A DNA stretch of 64,000 nucleotides from assembly GCA_949296245.1 (NCBI GenBank), contig CASFNW010000004.1, forward strand, positions 1 to 64,000. Reading direction: 5' to 3'. Origin of the DNA: an uncultured bacterium (GTDB lineage Bacteria > Cyanobacteriota > Vampirovibrionia > Gastranaerophilales > Gastranaerophilaceae). The notes under the pieces were generated by a model that had not been told where the DNA came from, made no database searches, and was given only the letters and a program-made list of their open reading frames with translations. Made by a program: the position numbers and the translations under genes. Below are positions 1-8,020 of the stretch, one piece after another (the first letter of the stretch is position 1; every line of letters begins with the position of its first letter).

Positions 1-191
1 GAGCAGCAGCCCACATATTCTTTTTTCAACTCAGTGTTAGAGCGCACGCTCCGTGCTTTATCTAACTTCGAAAGCTTTCGCTTTCTTGGCCACCTGAGCT
101 AGCAGCCGCACTTTATCTGAATCCGATGTGTGTATTTATTACAACATAGACAAATTTTGAAATCAAGCATTTTGTTTTAAATTTAATAAAA
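1..191. other. Intergenic segment, no gene recognised
   Basis: No convincing coding frame is seen. The first ~120 bases are richer in G+C than their surroundings and hold short inverted motifs (agcgcacgctccgtgct near 41-57; cgaaagctttcg near 67-78). Pieces resemble tRNA D-arms on both strands, but no cloverleaf can be drawn. It may be a decayed dispersed repeat or the edge of something lying left of the window. Confidence 0.3.
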
Positions 192-521
192 TTATTGAGC
201 AAATGCGCGTACAATTTTTTCAATATATATAATTTCTTCACTATCCAGTTCTTGCATAAGATTGTTTATCAAATTTATCCTTTCAATATCATTTTTAACG
301 GGTACTATCTCTCTGTACGTAAAAAAATATTGAGGTTCTTTATCAAATGTATCACATAAAGCTTCCAGTACTTTATAAGTTAAATATGATTTTCCGCACT
401 CTATTCTGCTTAATTGTTGTGAATTTATGCCTATTTTTTCAGCAAATTGTTCTTGACTCATACCTAATGAAAGACGCATTGCTTTTATTTTTAAACCGGT
501 TTGTTTTCTTACATTTATCAT
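192..521 (-). CDS. XRE-family helix-turn-helix transcriptional regulator
   Basis: A 109-residue cytoplasmic DNA-binding protein. Residues ~8-62 form a Cro/C1-type HTH: the stretch from IKAMRLSLGMSQEQFAEKIG through INSQQLSRIECGKSYLT has the usual alternation of turn glycine, SQEQ helix and recognition helix, and the following VLEALCDTFDKEPQYFF is the normal end of the domain. The C-terminal ~40 residues (IERINLINNLMQELDSEE) are helical and probably dimerise the protein. It is a single-domain regulator of the size used for local control. No partner toxin or phage gene is visible, though the left flank is cut at the window edge. Start is the only in-frame ATG giving the whole HTH. The regulated genes are not known. 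Confidence 0.85.
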   Translation of the reverse strand: MINVRKQTGLKIKAMRLSLGMSQEQFAEKIGINSQQLSRIECGKSYLTYKVLEALCDTFDKEPQYFFTYREIVPVKNDIERINLINNLMQELDSEEIIYIEKIVRAFAQ

Positions 522-714
522 ATTTTAAGCTTATCTGTGTTAAACGCTGATTTCTATACGATTAAAAGCTATTTATTAGATTTATATCATAAATGTAATG
601 CTTTAAATTCAATTTTTGATAAAATAACCACATGACAAACTACGCGTATAACAATGAGTTTTGAAAATTAAATGAATAAGCTATTATCAAATTTACTAAA
701 AAAAGCAATTATTA

Positions 715-737
715 AGAGGCTGCACAAAACAGCCTCT
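715..737 (-). terminator. Rho-independent terminator of the pilus/secretion operon
   Basis: Eight-bp perfect stem, 715-722 with 730-737, loop of 7. Read on the minus strand it is followed within ~12 bases by a run of seven T. It lies ~65 bp past the stop codon of the last operon gene (803). Confidence 0.7.
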
Positions 738-802
738 CAATTAATTTTATTTATAAATATTGGATTCCACGTGAGAATAAATATTAAATTAAAGAAATAA
801 AA

Positions 803-1117
803 TTATTCTTCATCAGTAGTTGGTCTTAAAATTATTATGGAATTTATATTCAATTGAACAAAATCATGAAACTCTGTACGCCTGTTAGGCAGCTGTCTGT
901 ATGATACTTCACAATCTTTTATCGCTACAAAACGTTTTTTGCCGTTTAATATATCAGACAATACGCGGCTTCTTTTACCGATTTTTGGCATGAATACAGA
1001 ACCCTTTATCTCATAATCCTGAGTGATTACAAGTACACGTTCCGACCAGACGCCGTTTGTAAAATCATTATCGCCCAATTCTTCTATTTCAAAATGTTCA
1101 AATTCTTCATTATTCAT
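803..1117 (-). CDS. Conserved-looking small hypothetical protein, last gene of the pilus operon
   Basis: 104 residues, very acidic at both ends (starts MNNEEFEHFEIEELGD, ends LRPTTDEE). The middle (ERVLVITQDYEIKGSVFMP, then RVLSDILNGKKRFVAIKDCE) is predicted to be mostly beta strand and resembles a small barrel-like domain. No signal peptide or membrane segment. It lies 24 bp after pilC on the same strand and before the operon terminator, so it is probably co-transcribed with the pilus/secretion genes. I do not recognise the family. A cytoplasmic accessory or regulatory role in pilus assembly is a guess from position only. Confidence 0.7.
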   Translation of the reverse strand: MNNEEFEHFEIEELGDNDFTNGVWSERVLVITQDYEIKGSVFMPKIGKRSRVLSDILNGKKRFVAIKDCEVSYRQLPNRRTEFHDFVQLNINSIIILRPTTDEE

Positions 1118-1141
1118 GCATAAATCCTTTATATAAGTTTT

Positions 1142-2344
1142 CTACGATATTTGATAAGACTGGAACAATGGCAGATACAATGCCAGAGCAAGGAACATTA
1201 CTATACTGCCGATAACTATAAGCATAAAAGGTTCTATCATCTTTGTCAAAGCATCAATAATATCATCAAGTTTTTTGTCAAGAAATATAACACTCTGATG
1301 CAGCAATTCACCCAATTTACCGGTTTGTTCACCAGTTGCAATCATAAACAGAACCATAGACGGTATAATATTAGCAGAACGCAATGCTGTCGAAAGGTGA
1401 ATACCCTGCTGTACTTTACCTATGGCATCAGTAATCCTTTCTTTAATTGTTCTGTTATCAATTGTTAAGTTTCCAAGATGTAAACAGTCTACAATAGGAA
1501 TACCTGCTTCATACGCAACAAACATTACTGTAATAAAGTTTGAAAAGTTTGCATACTTTAACATGTCACCAATCAAAGGAACTTTCAGAAAGAAATCATC
1601 GAGTATTCTTCTGGAAACCGGGTTTTTAAAAGCAGTATAAATCAAGCCGCCTATTAAAAATGGTGCCATCAAAGTCAAATACCAGTATTCTTTTAAGAAT
1701 TCACCTAAATCAATACAAATTTGAGTTACCATAGGGAGCTTTGCTCCTGACTGGTCAAACATTTCCTTAAATGCAGGGAATACAAACATAAGCATGACAG
1801 TAACTACAACAATAGCAAGTAAAATTACAAAGCAAGGATAAATCAATGTACCTATTACCCTGCCTCTGATAGCTGCCTGTTTTTTCAAAAGTTCCGATAA
1901 ACGATCGAGTGTTTTTTCCATTTCACCGGAATCTTCACCTGCTTTTGTCAAACCTACGTATATACTTCCAAAAATTTCCTGGTATTTTGCAACTGTATCA
2001 GCAAATGTCGCGCCGGCAATGACCTGTTTTCTGATTTCTCTTGCAAGAAGTCTTATTCTTGAAGATACTGCATCTTTTTCAAGGAACACAAGCCCCTCGA
2101 TAATCGGTACACCTGTACCTATAAGAGTACGGAAAGTTCCTGTAAAATCTATCAATTCTTGCAAAGATAAAGGACTCAATCTAACCTTTGGAGCAGCAGC
2201 CTTTTTCCCTTCATCGAAAACTTTAGTAGGAATTAAACCGAGTGCACGAATTGCCTCACGGGCAGCTTTTACGTCCTCAGCTTCTATTTTACCGTTAACT
2301 ATTTCTGATTGATTTCTTAATGCTATGTAATTATATATCGTCAT
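1142..2344 (-). CDS. pilC: Type IV pilus / type II secretion inner-membrane platform protein (PilC/GspF)
   Basis: 400 residues, the usual length for the family. It is the polytopic platform protein that couples the assembly ATPase to pilin movement. Two T2SSF domains are visible: one beginning LQELIDFTGTFRTLIGTGVP (~62-185) and a second beginning FSNFITVMFVAYEAGIPIVD (~265-385). Membrane segments lie at ~160-190, ~215-240 and ~370-393, the last ending in the typical LALYLPLFQ. The N-terminus (IYNYIALRNQSEIVNGKIEAEDVKAAREAI) matches the cytoplasmic start of PilC/GspF proteins. It lies 12 bp downstream of the ATPase gene. PilC and GspF cannot be told apart by sequence alone. Confidence 0.95.
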   Translation of the reverse strand: MTIYNYIALRNQSEIVNGKIEAEDVKAAREAIRALGLIPTKVFDEGKKAAAPKVRLSPLSLQELIDFTGTFRTLIGTGVPIIEGLVFLEKDAVSSRIRLLAREIRKQVIAGATFADTVAKYQEIFGSIYVGLTKAGEDSGEMEKTLDRLSELLKKQAAIRGRVIGTLIYPCFVILLAIVVVTVMLMFVFPAFKEMFDQSGAKLPMVTQICIDLGEFLKEYWYLTLMAPFLIGGLIYTAFKNPVSRRILDDFFLKVPLIGDMLKYANFSNFITVMFVAYEAGIPIVDCLHLGNLTIDNRTIKERITDAIGKVQQGIHLSTALRSANIIPSMVLFMIATGEQTGKLGELLHQSVIFLDKKLDDIIDALTKMIEPFMLIVIGSIVMFLALALYLPLFQSYQIS

Positions 2345-2356
2345 ATCTTATTTACC

Positions 2357-4468
2357 TTATTCAGTAACAGGACCTAATACACGAACAAATTCGCTGATTG
2401 TTGTCTCACCTCTTAAAATATGTCCGAGACATGAAGTCTGCAAGGTTTTCATCCCCATACCGACTGCAGCTTCTTCTATCTCTACATCATGGGCTGAATG
2501 CGCAATCATTTTTTTGATTTCTTTGTTTATTAACATTACTTCATAACACCCGATACGACCTTTATAGCCTTCATTGTTACAGTCAAAACAGCCTTTGGGC
2601 CTGTATATTGTACGTTTCATAAATTCCTGTTGTTCATCAGGGTTTGCAACAACCAATTTTGCCTCTTCTAATGAAGCATGATAAGCTTCTTTACATTTTG
2701 GACAAAGACGTCTTACAAGACGCTGGGCAATAATACCTGTTAGAGTAGACGAAATCAAATAATCCGCAGCGCCCATCTGAATCAAACGGGTAATTGTTGC
2801 TGCAGCAGAGTTTGTGTGAAGTGTAGACAACACAAGGTGACCTGTCAAAGCAGCTGCAATAGCAGTTTCTAACGTCTCAAAGTCACGAATCTCACCGATA
2901 AGTATGATATCAGGGTCCTGTCTTAAGATAGCTCTCATACAGCTTGCAAATGTAATACCCGCCTTAGGGTTAATCTGCGACTGGTTCAATCCGTCAATCT
3001 TAATTTCTACAGGGTCTTCCAGAGTTGTAATGTTTACGCTTTCGCTATTCAAACTTTTTAATACCGAATAAAGAGTTGTTGTTTTACCGGAACCTGTAGG
3101 ACCTACAGCAAGAATAATTCCGTTTGGTGCTGCTACCATCTTATTGATACGCTCAAGATCTTCTTCCGTGCCGCCTGAAAGTTTTATGACTTTGTCTTCT
3201 GTTTTGATACTTGCAGCGGGCGCAAGAATACGGATAACCATCTTTTCTTTGCCGGCAACAGGCAGAGTGTTAATACGAAAATCATAAGATATGCCGTTAT
3301 ATTTAACAGTAAAAGTACCGTCTTGCGTTCTTCTGTGTTCTGCAATATTCATTCTTGAAAGAACTTTAAAACGAGCAATCAAAGAAGATTCAACTTTTTG
3401 AGGCAAATCCAGTACTCTTCTTAAGATACCGTCAATTCTGTATCGAACCGTATAGCAATCCAATCTCGGTTCAATATGGATATCTGATGCCTTTAAATCA
3501 ATTGCGTCGGTAATAATCTTTGTTGCAAAGTTTGCAACGTTGCCTGAAGTATCCTCGAGTTCTCTTTCTACCTGTTCCCACAATGATTCTTCGACTTCGA
3601 ACTCAAGAGCTTCCTGTTCAATTTTTCTGATTATTTCTTTTGTTTCTTTTCTTGCACGTCCGAAATATTTCGCCATACAACTTTTGAATTCCATATAACT
3701 CATCAAAAGTACTCTCGGGCGCATACCGGTCAGGTAAACAATTTCATTTAATGCCTTTTTATTGTTTGGGTTAACCATACCCACATCAAGAATTTTTCCA
3801 TCAGAATACAAAGGAACGACTTTATTTTCTTTAATAAAATCTTCCGGCAGGATTTTTATAGTTCCTTCAGAAATATTTAACTGCTGGGCTGTAACATGCT
3901 GAAAGCCTTGTTGTGCTGACAGTGCGTCTTTCAGCTGGTCTACAGTAATAAAGCCTAGTGATACAAGCATAGAACCAATCGGAGTACCTGTTTTTTTGCT
4001 TTGCTTTAATGCTTCAACAAGCTGATCCTCTGTTAATTCTCCGCTGTCTATAAGGATTTCGCCGATTCGCTTCTTAGACGAGTCCGGACTAAAATGGTGA
4101 ACCGTCTCTAAATCCGCTTTTTTTGACTTTGCAGGTGCTGAATCAGGAGAAGATAGTTCTGTCGTTACAGAATTGCTTTCAATATTACTTTGCGTTTCAT
4201 TTGAATAAAACTCAGAAATATAATAATCCAAAAGGAAATTGAAACTCTCTTCGTCCAAAGAAATATATTTTAAAGTATCAGCATCTTTTGTCGCAACAAA
4301 TTTTGCAATATCAGATTTATTTGCTCCATCTTTTGCTGCAATATAGAAAAACCCGCCTTGTTTATTTATCGGTATAAAATTATTTGCTGACAATTCATCT
4401 TTAGTAAAAACCGAAGCAAATTTAGAATTTATGTTGTTTTTGATTTTGTTTATAGTTTCAGAATTCAT
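2357..4468 (-). CDS. pilB: Type IV pilus / type II secretion assembly ATPase (PilB/GspE) with MshEN-type N-terminal domain
   Basis: 703-residue AAA-type secretion ATPase that powers pilus or pseudopilus assembly at the inner membrane. Walker A GPTGSGKTTTLY is at ~456-467. The Walker B region PDIILIGEIRDFETLETAI is at ~517, followed by the His box TGHLVLSTLHTNSA. A zinc-binding tetracysteine motif is formed by CPKC (~586) and CFDC (~624). Residues ~135-195 carry two tandem copies of the R/P-IGxxLxxxGxxTxxQLxxAL pattern typical of MshEN domains, which in the MshE family bind cyclic di-GMP. The first ~130 residues are an extra, poorly recognised segment. PilB rather than a retraction ATPase is indicated by length and by this N-domain. 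No pilT is in the window. Confidence 0.95.
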   Translation of the reverse strand: MNSETINKIKNNINSKFASVFTKDELSANNFIPINKQGGFFYIAAKDGANKSDIAKFVATKDADTLKYISLDEESFNFLLDYYISEFYSNETQSNIESNSVTTELSSPDSAPAKSKKADLETVHHFSPDSSKKRIGEILIDSGELTEDQLVEALKQSKKTGTPIGSMLVSLGFITVDQLKDALSAQQGFQHVTAQQLNISEGTIKILPEDFIKENKVVPLYSDGKILDVGMVNPNNKKALNEIVYLTGMRPRVLLMSYMEFKSCMAKYFGRARKETKEIIRKIEQEALEFEVEESLWEQVERELEDTSGNVANFATKIITDAIDLKASDIHIEPRLDCYTVRYRIDGILRRVLDLPQKVESSLIARFKVLSRMNIAEHRRTQDGTFTVKYNGISYDFRINTLPVAGKEKMVIRILAPAASIKTEDKVIKLSGGTEEDLERINKMVAAPNGIILAVGPTGSGKTTTLYSVLKSLNSESVNITTLEDPVEIKIDGLNQSQINPKAGITFASCMRAILRQDPDIILIGEIRDFETLETAIAAALTGHLVLSTLHTNSAAATITRLIQMGAADYLISSTLTGIIAQRLVRRLCPKCKEAYHASLEEAKLVVANPDEQQEFMKRTIYRPKGCFDCNNEGYKGRIGCYEVMLINKEIKKMIAHSAHDVEIEEAAVGMGMKTLQTSCLGHILRGETTISEFVRVLGPVTE

Positions 4469-4541
4469 AATTTTTATAAATTCCCCGCCGTAATTTAAAT
4501 CTATATCTTGAAATCAATCACGGCAGGGAAATTTTCTATAA

Positions 4542-6548
4542 TTAAAGATTTTCAGTATTTGAAGCTACATCCTCAGTATCTGTAATAATATGAGGTGTAA
4601 TCATTATTACGAGCTCACTCTTTTCGTTGCTTGTAGTTGTGCTTCTGAAGATTGAACCGATTAACGGCAAATCACCGAGGAACGGTAATTTAGAGATATT
4701 TTTTGACTCTCTTTCCTGAATCAAGCCGCCAAGTACAAGAGTCTCACCGTCTTTGATTCTTATATTGGACAGTTCAAGATTTCTTCTCTGTAACAGTGTT
4801 GCAGCAATAATTGTACCGTGGCCGGTAGAAGACGGGCTCATTTTTTCACCGTTTGGCTGGATTGTAGCATATTCAGGCCTGAGGTTCATTGTTACATATC
4901 CGTCAGGACTGATAAACGGAGTCAATTCTACGGAAATACCATTATCCTCCCCGATTTCATATGTTCTTGATACACCGGCAACACTAGTACCCAAACCTGA
5001 TGTCATGATTTCTTCATCAGTTGATTTGATATAGTCAGATGTCAGGTTGATAAGGGATTTTTTACCGTTAGTTACCATAACTTTTGGATTAGCAAGGATT
5101 CTGCCTTTACCGCTTTCAATTAAGTAGTTAATTGACCATGCAAGAGTCTTTTTGCCGTGATATCTGTAATATCTGACAGCTTGAGACTGTCCGGAATCAC
5201 CGCTGCCGTCACCGCTGCTTGAGCTTTGTGTTGCTACGGTGTAAGGCGAGCCCATAAAGAACATTTGTGTATTATCATACGGACGCAAACCACTCTCACC
5301 ATCAAACTGACCTGAGAAGAACGGAGTCAATAACGTCCACGAGTTCTCAAACTGTTTCGAGCCCTGTTCTGAGAGTTCTACTATTTGTACTTCCACAAAA
5401 GCCTGCGGTTGTTTTACATCATTAGCTTTGATAAAGTTCTTAACCATCTCGGCCTGCGCTTCAGAACCGCCTGTTATATTAATCGTACCTTTTTGAGGGA
5501 AATACGTAACAGTCAAAGAAGAGCTGTCTATTGATTTTAGGGTATTTGCGGTTGCACTGCCTTTAATAGTACAAGCAACTTTTCCTTCACCTAAAGATAT
5601 TGTGTCTTCTTCACCCGAAGAACTGCTGCCCGAAGAAGATGATGATGAGCCGCTGCCCGTTGATGAGCCTGAACCGCTGCCTAATGATGAGCCGCCAAGT
5701 GAAGATGCACCGCCTGTTGCTGAACCGGAAGAAGAGGACGATGAATCACTTCCACCGTCTTGAGAAGCACCGTCACCTGAATCAGAACCAGATGATGTTG
5801 CTGTCGGGAACAATGACTGGCAAATCAAAGTAGCCATCTCTTTCGGTGTAGTATGGTTAACTCTGTAAGAAACAGTCTTTGGTTCAACATCAATTTTTGA
5901 TACAACTTTCTGAGCCATCAGATAGTCATTTTTTGTACCAAATATAATAAGTTCATTTGTAACAGGGTTAGTAACAACTATTTTGTTATTTGACAATCCG
6001 GGTCTGTTAGTCGAAAAGACATTGCTGTTTAAAAAGTCTGCAACCTTTGCCGCATCAGCATACTTAACCTGGATGGTCATCATATTTTGTTTGCCGATAT
6101 CGGATTTCAAGCTCGCATCTTTCGTCATAACAATTAATGTACCTTTGTCAATAAAGAAAGATAAGTCGCTTGCCTGCATTATCATTTTAAACGCATCGTT
6201 TAAGGTAACATTAACAAGATCCAGAGTAATATTACCGCTTACTGAACTATGGAATATGATATTTAGTCCTGCCTTATCCGCAATCATTCTTAAGGCTTGT
6301 TTCAAGTCAGAATCTCTTAAAGATACACTGATTTTTTTGTTGCCGTTGTTCAACTCTACACTACCGTCCAGACTGATATTGCCGGAACTTTTATACTCTG
6401 TTCTGAGTACAGGTTTTGTGATTGAAGCCTGAATTTGTGCCTGTGCAATTGTTGCAATGGAAAAAGTCAGAGCGAGAGCAATGGTTGCGGCACCCACACC
6501 CAAAAGCGGAAACTTTCTTTCTGATTTTTTTTGTTTGTCATTAAACAT
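4542..6548 (-). CDS. pilQ: Outer-membrane secretin (PilQ/GspD family)
   Basis: 668 residues. A signal segment at ~15-38 (hydrophobic, ending AQAQ) is followed by an STN/N0 domain (~65-150, SLRDSDLKQALRMIADKAG), a secretin N domain (~155-225, VKYADAAKVADFLNSNVF) and the beta-barrel secretin domain (~375-655). The barrel shows VEVQIVELSEQGSKQFENSW, ILANPKVMVTNGKKSLI and GGLIQERESKNISKLPFLGD. Between the N domains sits a ~60-residue Ser/Gly-rich linker (~253-315). It would form the outer-membrane gate for the pilus or secreted substrate. No pilotin gene is seen. It is in the same operon as the ATPase (73 bp gap). GspD is the alternative name; the neighbouring PilP-like motif favours a pilus system. 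Confidence 0.93.
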   Translation of the reverse strand: MFNDKQKKSERKFPLLGVGAATIALALTFSIATIAQAQIQASITKPVLRTEYKSSGNISLDGSVELNNGNKKISVSLRDSDLKQALRMIADKAGLNIIFHSSVSGNITLDLVNVTLNDAFKMIMQASDLSFFIDKGTLIVMTKDASLKSDIGKQNMMTIQVKYADAAKVADFLNSNVFSTNRPGLSNNKIVVTNPVTNELIIFGTKNDYLMAQKVVSKIDVEPKTVSYRVNHTTPKEMATLICQSLFPTATSSGSDSGDGASQDGGSDSSSSSSGSATGGASSLGGSSLGSGSGSSTGSGSSSSSSGSSSSGEEDTISLGEGKVACTIKGSATANTLKSIDSSSLTVTYFPQKGTINITGGSEAQAEMVKNFIKANDVKQPQAFVEVQIVELSEQGSKQFENSWTLLTPFFSGQFDGESGLRPYDNTQMFFMGSPYTVATQSSSSGDGSGDSGQSQAVRYYRYHGKKTLAWSINYLIESGKGRILANPKVMVTNGKKSLINLTSDYIKSTDEEIMTSGLGTSVAGVSRTYEIGEDNGISVELTPFISPDGYVTMNLRPEYATIQPNGEKMSPSSTGHGTIIAATLLQRRNLELSNIRIKDGETLVLGGLIQERESKNISKLPFLGDLPLIGSIFRSTTTSNEKSELVIMITPHIITDTEDVASNTENL

Positions 6549-6564
6549 TTATTGATGACTCCTA

Positions 6565-7722
6565 TTAATTATTTGTATTTTGTGCATTAAACTGAATTAC
6601 ATTACCGGCAGATTTTGTATATGCACCGCCGAATTGTTTAGACAAACCTGAAACCGGGTTAAGATTTATACCGTCATCCAGTGTCTGTCCGACTGTTGCC
6701 TGATAAATATTATTTTTATATTTAATTACAACCATATTTTTTGTAATATTTACAATGTTGTATCCGTTTACAATATCACCTTTATGAACAAGCTGGTCTG
6801 TGCCGCCGATATTTATAATTGCAGAAGGTCTTATCTGATCAAACATAATACCGGAAATTTTAGTTTGTACCAGCTCATCAACAACAGGGTCAGTCTCCGG
6901 AATAACTGTTGGCGGTGCAATAAGCTCGAACTTAGGCTGTTTTGCCAGTAGATTTGACTGCATATACGGCATAAACGGATCGACTCTGCCTCCGGCAGAA
7001 ACCGGAATAATAACAGATTTTGCACCAATTCCTGTTTGTGCTTCTTTTTGTTCGTCTGCCTTCTTTTTAAGCATTGCTTTTTCCAACGGTGTCAACTTCT
7101 TTTCTTGTTTTTCGCCAGAAGCTGCTTGTAAAGTGTTATCTGCATCAGCAGAAGATTTTTCAGCGGCTGCGGTTTCGTTTGGAGCTGCAGGAAGAGACTC
7201 TGATAAATTCACATCTACCGTAGCAGTTGGTTCGCTTGCTGCGGGCTGAGAAGCACTATCTGCACCGGCAGAAGCTTTGTCATAAAAATAATCGCCCATT
7301 GATTGTTCAGCCTGAGTATCTGAACCTGCACTCATATTCTTTTTATAAAAAAACATGCCTGCAGCAGAAACAAACACTAACAATAACAGCAATATATATA
7401 ATCCGCTGCCTTTCTTTTTTGAAACAGAAACCGAATCAGTCTGACCGGCAGCCTGTGTATTAATCGCGGACTGACTCTGAGCTGATTTACTATTTTCAAA
7501 ATTAGATTGAGGAACATTATTGCTGTGCGTTATATTCTCAGCAGACTTATCCTGTGCAGGTGCGGAATCATAAGAACCTACATCCCAAAGATCCTCATCC
7601 TGTGAGGCGGATAATCTGTCATTGTCAGATGCGTAACTGTTATCGCCGCTATTATAAAATTCATCGAAGCCATAATTTGGCTCATTATCATGTATATCCG
7701 AATTACCTAATTCTCCAAACAT
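6565..7722 (-). CDS. PilP/GspC-like inner-membrane protein, first gene of the pilus operon
   Basis: 385 residues. An acidic, low-complexity cytoplasmic N-terminus (1-100) precedes one membrane span (~107-126, ILLLLLVFVSAAGMFFY), then an Ala/Ser-rich periplasmic linker and a C-terminal beta domain. The motif GRVDPF (245-250) is the hallmark of PilP-type pilotin-linked lipoprotein families, and the region ISGIMFDQIRPSAIINIGG to IKYKNNIYQATVGQTL resembles the GspC/PilP homology domain that docks on the secretin N0 domain. It lies 16 bp upstream of the secretin gene, which fits such docking. The inner-membrane anchor by a true TM span rather than a lipobox is more GspC-like. Function inferred from motif and position. 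Confidence 0.75.
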   Translation of the reverse strand: MFGELGNSDIHDNEPNYGFDEFYNSGDNSYASDNDRLSASQDEDLWDVGSYDSAPAQDKSAENITHSNNVPQSNFENSKSAQSQSAINTQAAGQTDSVSVSKKKGSGLYILLLLLVFVSAAGMFFYKKNMSAGSDTQAEQSMGDYFYDKASAGADSASQPAASEPTATVDVNLSESLPAAPNETAAAEKSSADADNTLQAASGEKQEKKLTPLEKAMLKKKADEQKEAQTGIGAKSVIIPVSAGGRVDPFMPYMQSNLLAKQPKFELIAPPTVIPETDPVVDELVQTKISGIMFDQIRPSAIINIGGTDQLVHKGDIVNGYNIVNITKNMVVIKYKNNIYQATVGQTLDDGINLNPVSGLSKQFGGAYTKSAGNVIQFNAQNTNN

Positions 7723-8020
7723 TTACACTCTCTTCATACTCTATTGTAACCTTAATTCTATAGCCGTACCAATGCCGGTAAAACATACGAACAGTCTATT
7801 TTATTATAATTTTATTACACTATCGAATTTATGGCAAATATTGTACAGTATATTTATATAATATCATTCTTATGGATGGCTTTTTATAACAAAAGAATTT
7901 TCAATATACACTATATTCGCAAATTCTACCCTATACATAAAATTATATATTAATTTATATTATACTTAATAAACATTTACATACAACTATTTTTTTAGAA
8001 AAACACTCTATAATTAAATA
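7723..8020. other. Divergent promoter region between pilus operon and U32-like gene
   Basis: 298 bp of very AT-rich sequence with no coding frame. Several TATAAT-like hexamers occur on both strands (for example around 7803-7810), consistent with divergent promoters. No strong inverted repeat was found. Confidence 0.4.
8009..8014 (+). promoter_or_regulatory. -10 box next to the start codon (possible leaderless message)
   Basis: Perfect TATAAT ending 6 bases before the ATG at 8021, with no Shine-Dalgarno sequence in between. Transcription would begin at about the A of the ATG. No clear -35 hexamer. Confidence 0.45.

Noticed and set aside
1..130. tRNA-like pieces (ctcagtgttagagcgc on plus; tagctcaggtgg on minus)
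   Set aside because: The D-arm-like fragments lie on opposite strands and no acceptor stem, anticodon arm or T-arm can be paired; not called as a tRNA.
192..521. Toxin-antitoxin pair with the XRE regulator as antitoxin
   Set aside because: No small partner gene on either side within the window; the left side is cut, so it cannot be tested further.
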